From the NCBI RefSeq assembly GCF_000214355.1, contig NC_015577.1, positions 1,287,121 through 1,351,120 of the forward strand: a stretch of 64,000 nucleotides of DNA, read 5' to 3'. The notes below the pieces were generated by a model, which did no database searches, had not been told where the DNA came from, and saw only the letters and a list, made by a program, of their open reading frames with translations. Position 1 is the stretch's first letter. The number at the start of each line of letters is the position of its first letter. A program made the translations under genes and the position numbers. Positions 9,668 through 17,480 of the stretch are shown here, one piece after another. The stretch is from Leadbettera azotonutricia ZAS-9 (GTDB lineage Bacteria > Spirochaetota > Spirochaetia > Treponematales > Breznakiellaceae).

Positions 9668-11173
9668 ATGCTGCAAAAACTGAAAGAAGATATCTGGATT
9701 ATTCTTGCATCCCTTTTTGTGTTCAGCGCGCTCATGGTTTTTTTTACGGTTGTTCATCCTATTATCCCTTATGACAATGATGACTGGGGTCTGTTGTGCA
9801 ATTTCAGACATGCTTTCCCCGATGCCTCGACATCAAGTCCCTCAAGAATTTTCCAGGAAATTTTTATGCCTTTTATAGGGCTTATATCGGCTTTTGTAGT
9901 CAATATTTTTGTAAAAGACTATTTGTTTTCCTTTGCGGTAACATTGGCCATTGTTCTGGCTGTGATCTCGACAGTGCTTTTTAACGTAGTTTACCGCCTC
10001 TTTTGTTCTCTTACGAATAAAAAGGGGCTCTCCATTCTAATCTGTCTTCTCATGTCGTTGTTTTACTTTGGATTTTTTAAAACCAGATATGACAGCACTT
10101 ATATGCTTTATAGTATCAATTATACCTGCGCGTTTTATTATATAATTCCTAATTTACTGAATTCGATTTTGGTTTGCCTATTAATGAAGTATGAATGTCA
10201 GGGTACAAAAATTTCTCCTGATGGACTGGGATATGTAAAATTCGGCATTATAGTTGCCGCTGCCTATTTCGCAATCTTTTCCATGTTGTTCTCCATGGCA
10301 ATTTTGGCTGTTTACTGCGGGCTTAATTTAATTTTATCCATTGTTGTATATAAAAAGCAATTCGCCAAAAAAATCCTTTTTCAAATTGCTATTATAGTTG
10401 GATTTCTTGTTTATTGCTATTTTGAAATTACAAGCCAGCGGGCGGCAACTGATACTATCGGTACTTTTGAATTGAATGAAAATACAGGTTTCTTGGAGCG
10501 GGTTGTTATTGCTTTTTATACCTCTTTGGGCCTTCTGGAGCAGATAAACAAGGCTTTTTTGATTTTTGCGATGGTCATAATATTTGTTGCGCTGATAATT
10601 TTTTCAGTAAATATAAAAAAAGACAGCTCCAATAAAATCATCAAACCTGCCGCTATGTGCATAATTCTCTGTCCGGCTATTTTTTTGGCCTATATGCTTA
10701 TAAGCGCTATGGCCGGAGCTCAATTTTATCCAAGTTACACACAGGTAATGTACGGGGCATTTTTTTACTTTTTTATGGCCGCCGGTCTTTGTTTGGCTTA
10801 TATTCTGGAAAAATTTCCCAGACTGACAATTCTTGTACCTGTTGTCATACTTATTTTTACCAATGAGGCTGCCAATCCCTATCTACGCTTTCAGGATCAA
10901 ATGAGCTATCACTGGAATAATATTCAATTGTCCACAAAGAAAAAAATGGAACTTACCAACCATTGGATAGAACAGATGAAAGAAGCCGATAGCCAGGGGA
11001 TTACCGAGATTACATTACAGGTTCCGTATTATCCTGACCATGAAGATGATATGCCGACCGGTTCCAATTATTGGCCTCTTGGTTTTACAAATTCATTATT
11101 CCTGCATCATGTTACATTTTATTATATAAATGTTAAACTTGACTATGTTGAAGGCATGCTGCCCGGAGAATAA
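9668..11173 (+). CDS. Polytopic membrane protein, possible GT-C glycosyltransferase
   Basis: 501 residues with about eleven hydrophobic helices. After the first helix a loop carries PYDNDDWGLL, and a second loop reads FRHAF...RIFQEIFMP. An acidic pair at this place followed by a loop approaching the second helix resembles GT-C-fold enzymes such as GtrII-like or DUF6056 proteins, which use lipid-linked sugars on the outer face of the membrane. A soluble C-terminal tail of about 90 residues follows the last helix. AGGGAG lies upstream of the ATG. Function is a guess from topology and the acidic motif; it could also be a polymer-handling permease. Confidence 0.5.
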   Translation: MLQKLKEDIWIILASLFVFSALMVFFTVVHPIIPYDNDDWGLLCNFRHAFPDASTSSPSRIFQEIFMPFIGLISAFVVNIFVKDYLFSFAVTLAIVLAVISTVLFNVVYRLFCSLTNKKGLSILICLLMSLFYFGFFKTRYDSTYMLYSINYTCAFYYIIPNLLNSILVCLLMKYECQGTKISPDGLGYVKFGIIVAAAYFAIFSMLFSMAILAVYCGLNLILSIVVYKKQFAKKILFQIAIIVGFLVYCYFEITSQRAATDTIGTFELNENTGFLERVVIAFYTSLGLLEQINKAFLIFAMVIIFVALIIFSVNIKKDSSNKIIKPAAMCIILCPAIFLAYMLISAMAGAQFYPSYTQVMYGAFFYFFMAAGLCLAYILEKFPRLTILVPVVILIFTNEAANPYLRFQDQMSYHWNNIQLSTKKKMELTNHWIEQMKEADSQGITEITLQVPYYPDHEDDMPTGSNYWPLGFTNSLFLHHVTFYYINVKLDYVEGMLPGE

Positions 11174-11188
11174 TCATGAGGGGGAAAT

Positions 11189-12136
11189 ATGATAATAGAA
11201 AAAACAACTAAAATAGGTATGGCGTTCTTTATGCTCCTGATAACTCTGTTAATGGACTGTTCATGTATTAAGCATGTCGAGTCATTCCCCGAAAACGAAG
11301 GCACTGGCGCTTCAGAAGATTACCAACTTATTTGGGAGGATAACTTCGACGGGTCGAGCATTGATACCAGCAATTGGATAGTGGTGCGGTGGGGCGCAGA
11401 TACTGTTCCTGCAGGGGAGCTGGAAATTTATCAGCCCTCCAATGTAACAATGGAAGAAGAACCTGTTTCCGGGAATTCCTGCATGGTCTTGACTGCAAAA
11501 ATTGATACCAATAAAAGCGGAAAGGGGCAGATCACCTCCGGACGGGTTGACTCCTACGGAAAAAGGCAGTTTCAATACGGAAAGATAGAGGCAAGCATTA
11601 AACTGCCCAAAACAGCGAACGGTTTATGGCCTGCTTTCTGGATGCTCGGTACAGATGAAATGGAAATTGGCTGGCCCATGTGCGGCGAAATAGATATTAT
11701 GGAAATGGGAAGTTCCTATGCTTATAAAAATAATACCCAGGAAACCCTAAATTTTGGCACGATACATTATGGCCCTAGAGAAGAGAACTGGGAGCATCCC
11801 ATGATATACCAATGGTACAATAATGAGTACAGCCTTCAGGATGGTTCCTTCCACCTCTATACGCTAATATGGGATGAAAACAGGATTAATATGTTTCTGG
11901 ATATGGACAGATTTCCGGACCGGGCGCCGTATTTTTCGCAGGCCATAAATTTTGTTGACAAAGAAGGCTACAATTTGGCTGATTTTTTCAGGAAACCGTT
12001 TCGCATAATATTTAATCTTGCTGTTGGCGGAGAGTATCCTGATATTTATGAAATTGATGGTATTAAAGCTTTGAATGCGACGAATAATTTCGAAGCTAAA
12101 ATGTATATCGACTTTGTCCGGGTATTGCAGAAATGA
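11189..12136 (+). CDS. GH16 family beta-glucanase lipoprotein
   Basis: Glycoside hydrolase family 16 (laminarinase/lichenase group), which cuts beta-1,3 or beta-1,3-1,4 glucans with retention. The catalytic motif is E167-I-D169-I-M-E172, with nucleophile E167 and acid/base E172, preceded by the conserved GLWPAFWMLG. The C-terminal strand KMYIDFVRVLQ is also family-typical. The N-terminus is a lipoprotein-like signal ending near MDCSC, so it should face the periplasm or surface. Being inside the operon it probably edits or releases the polymer, the task BcsZ (GH8) has in cellulose operons, and it hints that the polymer may contain beta-1,3 linkages. GAGGGGG precedes the ATG; the stop overlaps the next ATG. 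Confidence 0.92.
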   Translation: MIIEKTTKIGMAFFMLLITLLMDCSCIKHVESFPENEGTGASEDYQLIWEDNFDGSSIDTSNWIVVRWGADTVPAGELEIYQPSNVTMEEEPVSGNSCMVLTAKIDTNKSGKGQITSGRVDSYGKRQFQYGKIEASIKLPKTANGLWPAFWMLGTDEMEIGWPMCGEIDIMEMGSSYAYKNNTQETLNFGTIHYGPREENWEHPMIYQWYNNEYSLQDGSFHLYTLIWDENRINMFLDMDRFPDRAPYFSQAINFVDKEGYNLADFFRKPFRIIFNLAVGGEYPDIYEIDGIKALNATNNFEAKMYIDFVRVLQK

Positions 12137-14439
12137 ATACTGTAATTGAAAACGAAAACAAAGGCCCCGGATGGATAGACTTTGCCAAAGTATTCTCTGT
12201 TTGGTTTTTAATTACGGGCAGTTTTGCCATATCGCAGAAGTATTTCCTTTTTGTCACTGTATTTGTCGTTCCGGTTTTTTTCTTTCTTTTCGGTTTTAGT
12301 GAAACAGATGGAAAGTCAATAAAGCAAACGATTATAGAAGGTCTTAAATTTTTTTTATTGCCTTATGTATTATTATATCTGACGAATTATATAATAAATA
12401 TCATTGTATATTTTTTAAGCCGTGCAACAAACCCTGCCGTAAGTCCGGATAGTTTTGATATTTTTATTAAACCCCTTATTGGGATGCTGTTGGCGAGCAC
12501 TGTAAAATCACCCTTTTCAACGTTTGCTGTTCATTCCCTTTGGTTTTTGCCGGCCGTGTTTATTGTAAGGGTTTTTCATGCAATAATATACAAATTTATA
12601 AAATTAAAAATTTATCTGTACTTATTGTTTATTCTTGTCTTCTATGGTATTACTTCCTTGTCGTATTATTTATTCAATATACAGGGACAGCGAATTGCTT
12701 TTTCCATTGACTGCGCCTGCGCAGCCATGCCGTTTTTCACCGCTGGGTATATAATAAGGAAGTATGGAATTTTAATTCCTTTTATTAGGCATGATTTGCA
12801 GGGAAAATCTTTTAATTTTCTTATTTCGATAGTTTGTTTCGGTTTTATTGTCATTTTTCTGCAATTTATGGGCGAATTCAATTTCGGAGACTTTATTTTT
12901 GGAAGCAGCATCCCTCTTTATTATTTAGCCGGATTTATGGGAATAGCGGCAGTAGTTTCGTTTTCTTTAACTTGCAGCGGAGATTTTGGAATTTCGTATT
13001 TTCTTTCGCAGGGGCTCCTGATAGCTGCTGCTTTTTATATAAAGGTTATCGGGTTACTCAATACCGTTGTAGGACAGGATTATGAATTATTCTTGATGTC
13101 AAAATTTATATTGTCATTTCTAATACTGCTTTACTCTTCCATGGCGGTTTTATTTTGGAAATATTTGAAAGGGGAGAGGGAACTAATACTGTATTTAAAA
13201 ATTCTAATACGAAATAAAATTTTTTATAACGCAAAAATGGTTGTTTTCGCTGTTTCGAAATTATTCACTGCGTTGTTTGTAATTATCCGCGAAAAATTGG
13301 TAAAACCGTCAGGGGAAGATCACGGCGAAGAGACCCTTCCGGAAGACAGGTTCCTCTGGGTTGATTTCGCACGGGCTGCAGGTTTATTGATCTTTATTCT
13401 TGGGAATATGCAGGGCATTAATTTGTTAAAGAACTTCATTTTTGCCTTTGTATTACCGCTTTACTTTTTTTTAAATGGTTTTCTTGAGAATAACCGGCGT
13501 TCATTTAAGGAAATGGTACTGAACAGCATAAGAACCCTGCTGATCCCGTATGTGATTATATATGGATGCTTAATAGTATATTATTTTGTTTTTAATGTTA
13601 TTGCAAATATTGGAAATCTGAATCCTGATAGAGTTTTGTTTGAATTTATTTTACAGCCTGTTTTAAATATGATCTTGGTTACAAATCAAGTTGGTGGTTT
13701 TTTCGGCTCCCAAGCTATACCACTGTGGTTCCTTATAGCGTTATTCGAAATCCGTATTGTGCACCATGGTTGTATTGCGTTAATTAAACGAAAATTGTCA
13801 TTTTATCCATTAAGTATAATTATCGCCGTTGGGGTTTTTTGGGGGCTGTTTAGGTTAAGCATTGTGTTGATTCGTCTGCCTTTTGCCCTGGACTGCGCCT
13901 TTTTGACGTATCCTTTTTTCGCGCTGGGCTTTATAGTCAGACAAAAGAAAGTAATCGAGCTGATAAATTATTATGATAGCAAAAGCGCTGCATTAAGAAT
14001 TATTTTGCCGATTGTTGGTTTTGCCCTGACAGCTGTTGTCAGTGCAATAAACGGATTAAATGATATTTCCTGGGGTGTTTTTGGATTAAATCTTCCGATG
14101 TTTTATTTTTCCGCATTTTTCGGTATTGCCTCTGTTGTTTTTATTTCATTGTTATACAAAAAAGAAATGCCGGAGATTACCCTTGTTTCGATGGGTTCTT
14201 TGTTAATTATGTCTTATTATTTTCCTGCATTGTATTATACGATTCATGTTTTTGACTCCCTTAATATTTACTTTGGTCTTTTTGCGCAAATATGCATTTC
14301 TGTGTTGATGCTATTTTTATCACCTGCGCTTTTATTGTTCTTTTTCCGGTATTTTCCGGTATTGACAGGTGGTAAAAATAGATTACTTAAGCAAAGGGAA
14401 CAGATAAACAGAATGATGGAGGTACTACCGCGTGAATAA
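12133..14439 (+). CDS. Tandemly duplicated acyltransferase-3-like membrane protein
   Basis: 768 residues made of two homologous halves of about 380. Each half starts with the acyltransferase-3 opening (GWIDFAKVFSVWFLI near residue 10; LWVDFARAAGLLIFI near residue 408), then a phenylalanine-rich second helix (FFFLFGF / LYFFLNGF), an LLPYVLLYL / LIPYVIIYG helix and a HSLWFLPAVF / IPLWFLIALF helix. In the fucose-4-O-acetylase-like branch the first helix ends in Gly-His; here the positions are G29-S30 and G424-N425, so both halves lack the usual histidine. It may be a carrier or scaffold rather than an enzyme. ATGA overlap with the GH16 gene. Domain family likely; function unknown. Confidence 0.75.
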   Translation: MNTVIENENKGPGWIDFAKVFSVWFLITGSFAISQKYFLFVTVFVVPVFFFLFGFSETDGKSIKQTIIEGLKFFLLPYVLLYLTNYIINIIVYFLSRATNPAVSPDSFDIFIKPLIGMLLASTVKSPFSTFAVHSLWFLPAVFIVRVFHAIIYKFIKLKIYLYLLFILVFYGITSLSYYLFNIQGQRIAFSIDCACAAMPFFTAGYIIRKYGILIPFIRHDLQGKSFNFLISIVCFGFIVIFLQFMGEFNFGDFIFGSSIPLYYLAGFMGIAAVVSFSLTCSGDFGISYFLSQGLLIAAAFYIKVIGLLNTVVGQDYELFLMSKFILSFLILLYSSMAVLFWKYLKGERELILYLKILIRNKIFYNAKMVVFAVSKLFTALFVIIREKLVKPSGEDHGEETLPEDRFLWVDFARAAGLLIFILGNMQGINLLKNFIFAFVLPLYFFLNGFLENNRRSFKEMVLNSIRTLLIPYVIIYGCLIVYYFVFNVIANIGNLNPDRVLFEFILQPVLNMILVTNQVGGFFGSQAIPLWFLIALFEIRIVHHGCIALIKRKLSFYPLSIIIAVGVFWGLFRLSIVLIRLPFALDCAFLTYPFFALGFIVRQKKVIELINYYDSKSAALRIILPIVGFALTAVVSAINGLNDISWGVFGLNLPMFYFSAFFGIASVVFISLLYKKEMPEITLVSMGSLLIMSYYFPALYYTIHVFDSLNIYFGLFAQICISVLMLFLSPALLLFFFRYFPVLTGGKNRLLKQREQINRMMEVLPRE

Positions 14440-15172
14440 ATATTTTTGCATAAAACTGTCAATTTTTATAACAATCTTTGTACTATTGGCCGCATGTTGC
14501 AGCATGGCGAAAAATGTTGGCTATAAGTATATCCCCATCCCGGAAAATTCACAAAAAAAGGTCCTTACGAGGCCTATTGTTTGTCTTGGAGACAGTCTTA
14601 CGGAAGGATATGTCTCTTCAATGGTTGGTATTGTGGATCGGGAACATTCATATCCGGCATTTTTACAGGAAAAGGTCAATGTTCAGGTTGTTAATTCCGG
14701 GATAAGCGGCAATACAACCAAGGAAACGTTGGATAGGATTGAAAAAGATGTTCTTGCGTACAACCCCGATATGGTTATTGTGTTTCTTGGAACAAACGAC
14801 TTTTTTTTAAGGGATCTTCCTTTGGAAGAAACTCAGGAAAACTTACAGAAGATCCTGGATAAAATCAATGACGGCGACAGGCTGATATTCCTTGTAAAAT
14901 TTTATTCAAACCAAATACTGGAAAGGTTTATGAGCTGGAAGGAATGGTCTGTAAGGAGGTGGCAAAGCACAATTAATAAATATGATAGTATGTTTGAAGA
15001 ATTGGCGCATAAAAATAACGCAGTATTGATTAGCGGAGTCTGGGAGGGAATTGATATTGAGGCGGATATGCCCGATTCGGTTCATCCAGATACGCATGGT
15101 TATTGGCTTATTGAAGAAAATATCTTTTTAGCTGTAAAATCATACATCTCTGAAGAAAATCTGATAGAATAG
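14432..15172 (+). CDS. SGNH/GDSL esterase lipoprotein (TesA-like)
   Basis: Single-domain SGNH hydrolase with all blocks: block I CLGDSLTEG with nucleophile S55, block II NSGISGNTT, block III FLGTNDFF, and block V DSVHPDTHGY with D215 and H218. The N-terminus is a lipoprotein signal (ILLAACCS region). The GTG start at 14432 overlaps the previous gene by eight bases and is placed 9 bases after GGAGG. In this operon a polysaccharide deacetylase role, removing acetyl groups placed by the MBOAT/DHHW pair, is the natural guess, as proposed for WssF-like proteins; lysophospholipase or arylesterase activity is possible. Confidence 0.88.
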   Translation: MNKYFCIKLSIFITIFVLLAACCSMAKNVGYKYIPIPENSQKKVLTRPIVCLGDSLTEGYVSSMVGIVDREHSYPAFLQEKVNVQVVNSGISGNTTKETLDRIEKDVLAYNPDMVIVFLGTNDFFLRDLPLEETQENLQKILDKINDGDRLIFLVKFYSNQILERFMSWKEWSVRRWQSTINKYDSMFEELAHKNNAVLISGVWEGIDIEADMPDSVHPDTHGYWLIEENIFLAVKSYISEENLIE

Positions 15173-15181
15173 GAGGATAGA

Positions 15182-15976
15182 ATGAAGTTGTATAAGATTG
15201 TCTTTGCCGGACTCTGCGTTTTAACCTTATTCACTGTAAGCACATGCGAGTTTGAGTATCAGGACGAATCCGTTTTTCCCATTCCTGTTGTTTCAAAAAA
15301 TGACCCTGCAGTCTCGGAAAGTGCAGGTAAATATTCTGATAACGATTCAAGGAAAGATATACACGACTCGTTTAAAAATATGGCGGGTGATTTTCAGTTC
15401 ATTTTATTGGGGGATGATATCATAGCATATTGGGACTGGGACGATATGCCAAACAGTTCCAGTTATTATAATTTTGGAATTTCCGGAGATGATACGGCAA
15501 ATTTAATCTGGCGGCTGAAAGATGGTGAATTATCAGAAAGCATAACGGCCGATTATGTTGTACTGCATATCGGGGTTAATAATGTGAAAAATTGGCAATC
15601 TGCCGCATCAGTCGCGGCGGGAATCGGCGAAATAATCAAATTAATCAATAAAAAATTGCCCTATACGCAAATTTTGCTGTTCTCTGTCCTGCCGTATTAC
15701 GATACAGCATGGGATGACGAAGAAGAATGGGAATGGGATATAGCGTCATTTATGCTGTCAAATATTCAATCCGTGAATAATATTATTTCAAAATACGATG
15801 GGTTCTACAATACCTCTTATATTGATGTGGCTTCGTCTTTCTTTGCAGACGGAGTTTTTTATGATGAATTATTTGAACCTGATGATGGCTACTATTCAAC
15901 GCCGACAGCGGAAGGATACGGTTATTTATATGATGAGATCTTGGCTGTTTTATCGAACAGTGGTGATGATGACTAA
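15182..15976 (+). CDS. SGNH-fold lipoprotein lacking catalytic Ser and His (pseudoesterase)
   Basis: Clear paralogue of the next gene (shared NLIWRLKDGELSES / HVIWRLKNGEFPRD and AAGIGEI segments), but the active site is gone. Block I reads LLGDDIIAY, with D79 where the serine should be; block III reads IGVNN; block V reads DDGYYSTPTAEGYGY, without the D-x-x-H-P motif. The fold core is otherwise intact and the reading frame is open, so this is a conserved inactive homologue rather than a decayed gene. The N-terminus is a lipoprotein-like signal ending VSTC. GGAGG precedes the ATG. Likely role: carbohydrate-binding or regulatory partner of the active paralogue (inference). Confidence 0.8.
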   Translation: MKLYKIVFAGLCVLTLFTVSTCEFEYQDESVFPIPVVSKNDPAVSESAGKYSDNDSRKDIHDSFKNMAGDFQFILLGDDIIAYWDWDDMPNSSSYYNFGISGDDTANLIWRLKDGELSESITADYVVLHIGVNNVKNWQSAASVAAGIGEIIKLINKKLPYTQILLFSVLPYYDTAWDDEEEWEWDIASFMLSNIQSVNNIISKYDGFYNTSYIDVASSFFADGVFYDELFEPDDGYYSTPTAEGYGYLYDEILAVLSNSGDDD

Positions 15977-16835
15977 AACAATCAGGCGCATTACCAGAAG
16001 TATTTTTTTTCCTTCTCTGTTATTGTTCTCCCTGTCATGCGGCAGTACGGTCAAGTATATGGATTTAAAGCCCGACTCTGCTGAGTATATCGCCGATAAA
16101 GACAGTCCTTTTATAGTAACTTGGGAAGGAGATTCTGCCATTACGCCCGAGTCTCGTCTCGACGAAGATGAGAACTGGTGGATGGTTAAACACCATGCTA
16201 TTGTAGACAGTTTTAAAATATACAAAGAGTATGATATAATATTTATTGGCGACAGCATCACGAGCTATTGGGAAAATGATAAGTATTATGACCGGGAATG
16301 GGGCCTTTGGACCTTCGGAAAAAAATACTGGGATCTTCTTAAAAAAGCCGGATACAGGATTAAGGATATGGGGTTTCATGGAGATCAGACTCAACATGTC
16401 ATTTGGCGCCTGAAAAATGGAGAATTCCCAAGGGATATTATATGTAAAACCGTTGTTTTGCTTATCGGAACAAATAACGCCAGTACTGAGAAATCAATTG
16501 CGGCCGGTATAGGAGAAATCGCGTCCATTATCCACGAAACCAGTCCAATGACAAAAATCCTGATATTGTCGATTCTTCCCAGAAAGGATTCAAATCCCTA
16601 TTCAGACCAGGATATAAAAGTACAGGAGGTCAATAAAATTCTAAAGACTTACGATGGATATAACAATATCCAGTTCGGCGATATATACGATGCGTTTCTC
16701 GACCCGGATACTCATGAGATAAACACTGGTCTGTACAATTATGATAATTTTGGCTGGATTCACCCAAACGAAAAGGGGTACGGTATCGAACTTAAAGAGC
16801 TGAGTAGGCTTTTAAATTTGGGGCTTGATCTTTAA
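15966..16835 (+). CDS. SGNH hydrolase lipoprotein (PAF-acetylhydrolase-like)
   Basis: Intact member of the SGNH family closest in layout to PAF-acetylhydrolase-like esterases. Block I is FIGDSITSYW with S97, block II GFHGDQTQ, block III LIGTNNAS, block V WIHPNEKGY with H266. The start is placed at the ATGATG at 15966/15969, overlapping the previous stop by eleven bases, because this gives a lipoprotein signal (RSIFFPSLLLFSLSC); an open frame extends further upstream but has no signal peptide. Expected acetyl-esterase in the periplasm or on the surface, with the preceding inactive paralogue as possible partner. Confidence 0.85.
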   Translation: MMTKTIRRITRSIFFPSLLLFSLSCGSTVKYMDLKPDSAEYIADKDSPFIVTWEGDSAITPESRLDEDENWWMVKHHAIVDSFKIYKEYDIIFIGDSITSYWENDKYYDREWGLWTFGKKYWDLLKKAGYRIKDMGFHGDQTQHVIWRLKNGEFPRDIICKTVVLLIGTNNASTEKSIAAGIGEIASIIHETSPMTKILILSILPRKDSNPYSDQDIKVQEVNKILKTYDGYNNIQFGDIYDAFLDPDTHEINTGLYNYDNFGWIHPNEKGYGIELKELSRLLNLGLDL

Positions 16836-16862
16836 TCCACAGACCGGCCTAATGGAGGAAAT

Positions 16863-17468
16863 ATGAAAACTGGTTATAATTTATTTTTACCATTAGTTTT
16901 GGCTCCGGCGCTGCTTTTACAGGCGGCCTGCACCGGATCGCCCACGCCTAAATCGACTGACCAAAACCCTGTTTTGATTGATATTATCGGTTTGAACATA
17001 AAACAGGATTTGGCCGGTTCAACACTCGTTTTTAGTGAGGCGCTGGTTTATAATTATACGGCAGACAGCCTTATAGCGTTGAAATTTAAACACGAGACTA
17101 TAACGTTTGTGCAATATTGGGATAGAGAGGCACGAATCGCCTTTGTAAATGCGGTAAACTCCTATGCCGGCGATTATGGGCAGAAACGTTTTCCTGTAGG
17201 GCTTGGAGCTTCCGGGGTTTATGGAAGCTTCAGGAGTTTTATCCAATGGCAGACCTTTTCGAGGGCGGGTATATATGAAGCTTATCCCGGTATAACTATG
17301 GGATGCCGGTTTATAAATGAGCGGGATCCCTATTTTACGCTGACTCAGTTTTCAGAGAGGGAAGTGACCCATCGGAATTGGAACATAGAATCTCCACAAA
17401 TATCCTTTTGGTTCACTCTCTCCCAGGCCAGGGCGCTGTCGAATATTTTCAATAAATATATTGAATAA
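16863..17468 (+). CDS. Lipoprotein of unknown function
   Basis: 201 residues with a textbook lipoprotein signal (LLLQAAC, then TGSPTPKS linker). The mature part is a compact beta-rich domain with no recognised family; notable segments are FVQYWDREARIAFVNAVNSY, GASGVYGSFRSFIQW and ESPQISFWFTLSQA. GGAGG lies before the ATG. It follows the esterases by 27 bases and precedes the repeat lipoprotein by 12, so it belongs to the same transcription unit. Confidence 0.75.
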   Translation: MKTGYNLFLPLVLAPALLLQAACTGSPTPKSTDQNPVLIDIIGLNIKQDLAGSTLVFSEALVYNYTADSLIALKFKHETITFVQYWDREARIAFVNAVNSYAGDYGQKRFPVGLGASGVYGSFRSFIQWQTFSRAGIYEAYPGITMGCRFINERDPYFTLTQFSEREVTHRNWNIESPQISFWFTLSQARALSNIFNKYIE

Positions 17469-17480
17469 AGGGGTATTATT

